A stretch of DNA of 6,180 bases, taken from NCBI GenBank assembly GCA_945873675.1, contig CAMCEP010000174.1, positions 1-6,180 on the forward strand, read 5' to 3'. This DNA is from Asaia bogorensis. Its GTDB lineage: Bacteria > Pseudomonadota > Alphaproteobacteria > Acetobacterales > Acetobacteraceae. A program made the translations under genes and the position numbers. The first letter of the stretch is position 1; the number at the start of each line of letters is the position of its first letter. The notes beneath the pieces are model-generated. The model did no database searches. It was given only the letters and a program-made list of their open reading frames with translations, and was not told the DNA's origin. Below are positions 5,470 to 6,180 of this stretch, piece by piece.

Positions 5470-6180
5470 TCACACAAGGGCGGCACGTTCTGCGGCAATC
5501 AACCCAGCTTGGGACCGGGCCGCGCCGTCATGCGCCATAATGGCAGCCAGATCCGCGGCCTCTGGCGCGCCAAGGCGTGAGAGCGTTTCTTCCACCACTA
5601 CCGCGATATCGAGAAAGCGAAGCCGCTTTTCAAGGAAGAGCCCGACCGCAATCTCATTCGCCGCATTCAAGATGGTAGGCGCGCCGCCGCCGGCGCAAAG
5701 CGCTTCGCGCGAAAGACGAAGGGCTGGGAAGCGCACCGGGTCGGGCGCGAAGAACTCGAGCTTGCCAAGCGCAATCAGATCAAGCGGCGGCACAGAAGCC
5801 GCCATGCGCGCCGGCCAGGCGAGCGCATGGGCGATGGGCGTGCGCATATCGGGCGTGCCAAGCTGCGCCAGCACTGACCCATCGGTGTATTGCACCAGCC
5901 CATGCACGGTGGACTGCGGATGGACCAGCACCTCAATCCGCGATTCCGGCACCGGGAAAAGCCGCGCGGCTTCAATCAGTTCCAGGCCCTTGTTGAACAT
6001 TGTGGCGGAATCGACGCTGATCTTGGCCCCCATGGACCAGATCGGGTGACGCACCGCGACTTCCGGCGTGACGGCGGCCATTTCCGCCAAGGACATGGTC
6101 CGGCAGGGTCCGCCTGAAGCGGTCAGAATGATTTTCGCAATGGCCGAGGGGTCGCGCATATCCAGCGCCTGAAAAATGGC
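5470..6180 (-). CDS. dxr: 1-deoxy-D-xylulose-5-phosphate reductoisomerase Dxr, C-terminal part (5' end outside window)
   Basis: Dxr converts DXP to 2-C-methyl-D-erythritol 4-phosphate with NADPH and a divalent metal, the committed step of the MEP isoprenoid pathway, in the cytosol. The window holds 236 codons to the TGA at 5472-5470; by comparison with E. coli (about 398 residues) roughly the first 160 residues are missing. The visible part starts with AIFQAL. It then shows TASGGPCRT at 20-28, HPIWSMGAKISVDSATM at 45-61 and NKGLE at 63-67. These supply the equivalents of E. coli Ser186, His209, Trp212, Ser222, Asn227, Lys228 and Glu231, so substrate and metal binding look intact. HPQSTVHGLVQYTDGS and LGTPDMRTPIAHALAWP follow, then the C-terminal helical domain with LNAANEIAVGLFL. 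The ATG at 6159 is an internal codon, since the frame and the family match continue upstream. One deviation: Cys where the family usually has Phe in GGPFR. Confidence 0.97.
   Translation of the reverse strand, partial: AIFQALDMRDPSAIAKIILTASGGPCRTMSLAEMAAVTPEVAVRHPIWSMGAKISVDSATMFNKGLELIEAARLFPVPESRIEVLVHPQSTVHGLVQYTDGSVLAQLGTPDMRTPIAHALAWPARMAASVPPLDLIALGKLEFFAPDPVRFPALRLSREALCAGGGAPTILNAANEIAVGLFLEKRLRFLDIAVVVEETLSRLGAPEAADLAAIMAHDGAARSQAGLIAAERAALV

Noticed and set aside
5147..6049. A 300-codon open frame on the plus strand across the rseP/dxr junction
   Set aside because: It lies antisense to two strongly supported genes, its product is low-complexity (Ala/Ser/Arg-rich) with no recognisable domain, and such frames are expected opposite GC-rich genes.
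6157..6159. ATG as the start of a short dxr-like gene
   Set aside because: The frame stays open upstream to the window edge and still matches Dxr (AIFQAL), so this Met is internal and the gene is cut by the window.

Overview
This window is a single-strand, tightly packed stretch of a Gram-negative chromosome. Every gene reads on the minus strand, so transcription runs from high to low coordinates. The order is dxr (3' part) > rseP > bamA > skp/ompH > lpxD > fabZ (first 18 codons). This is the well-known isoprenoid / envelope-assembly / lipid A cluster. The gene order, the short single-PDZ RseP and the GC-rich base composition (about 60% by eye) fit an alphaproteobacterium. Rhodospirillales or Acetobacteraceae is my best guess, inferred from the style of the proteins and not from any search.

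Region by region: 5470-6180 holds the C-terminal 236 residues of DXP reductoisomerase, with all the catalytic-loop residues I can align. A 26-base gap with a strong ribosome binding site leads to rseP (4340-5443), a site-2 membrane protease that starts with TTG. A 170-base gap (4170-4339) follows and is the only real intergenic space. It contains two inverted repeats and a G-rich tract, but no convincing terminator or promoter. Next come bamA (1851-4169, GTG start), skp/ompH (1102-1833, ATG start), lpxD (62-1096, TTG start) and the beginning of fabZ (1-56, ATG start), with gaps of 17, 5 and 5 bases.

The genes act together on the envelope. Dxr feeds isoprenoid synthesis (undecaprenyl carrier lipid, quinones). 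RseP is an inner-membrane protease that in other species works in envelope stress or polarity control. BamA and Skp insert and chaperone outer-membrane proteins. LpxD and FabZ supply and use beta-hydroxyacyl-ACP for lipid A and fatty acids.

I do not see a previously undescribed system here; all six genes belong to known families. The points worth a second look are small: non-ATG starts for three genes, a matched GRGATG motif 8 bases before both bamA and skp that creates four-codon open frames, two perfect or near-perfect inverted repeats upstream of bamA, and Pro/Gln-rich extensions at both ends of the Skp chaperone domain.
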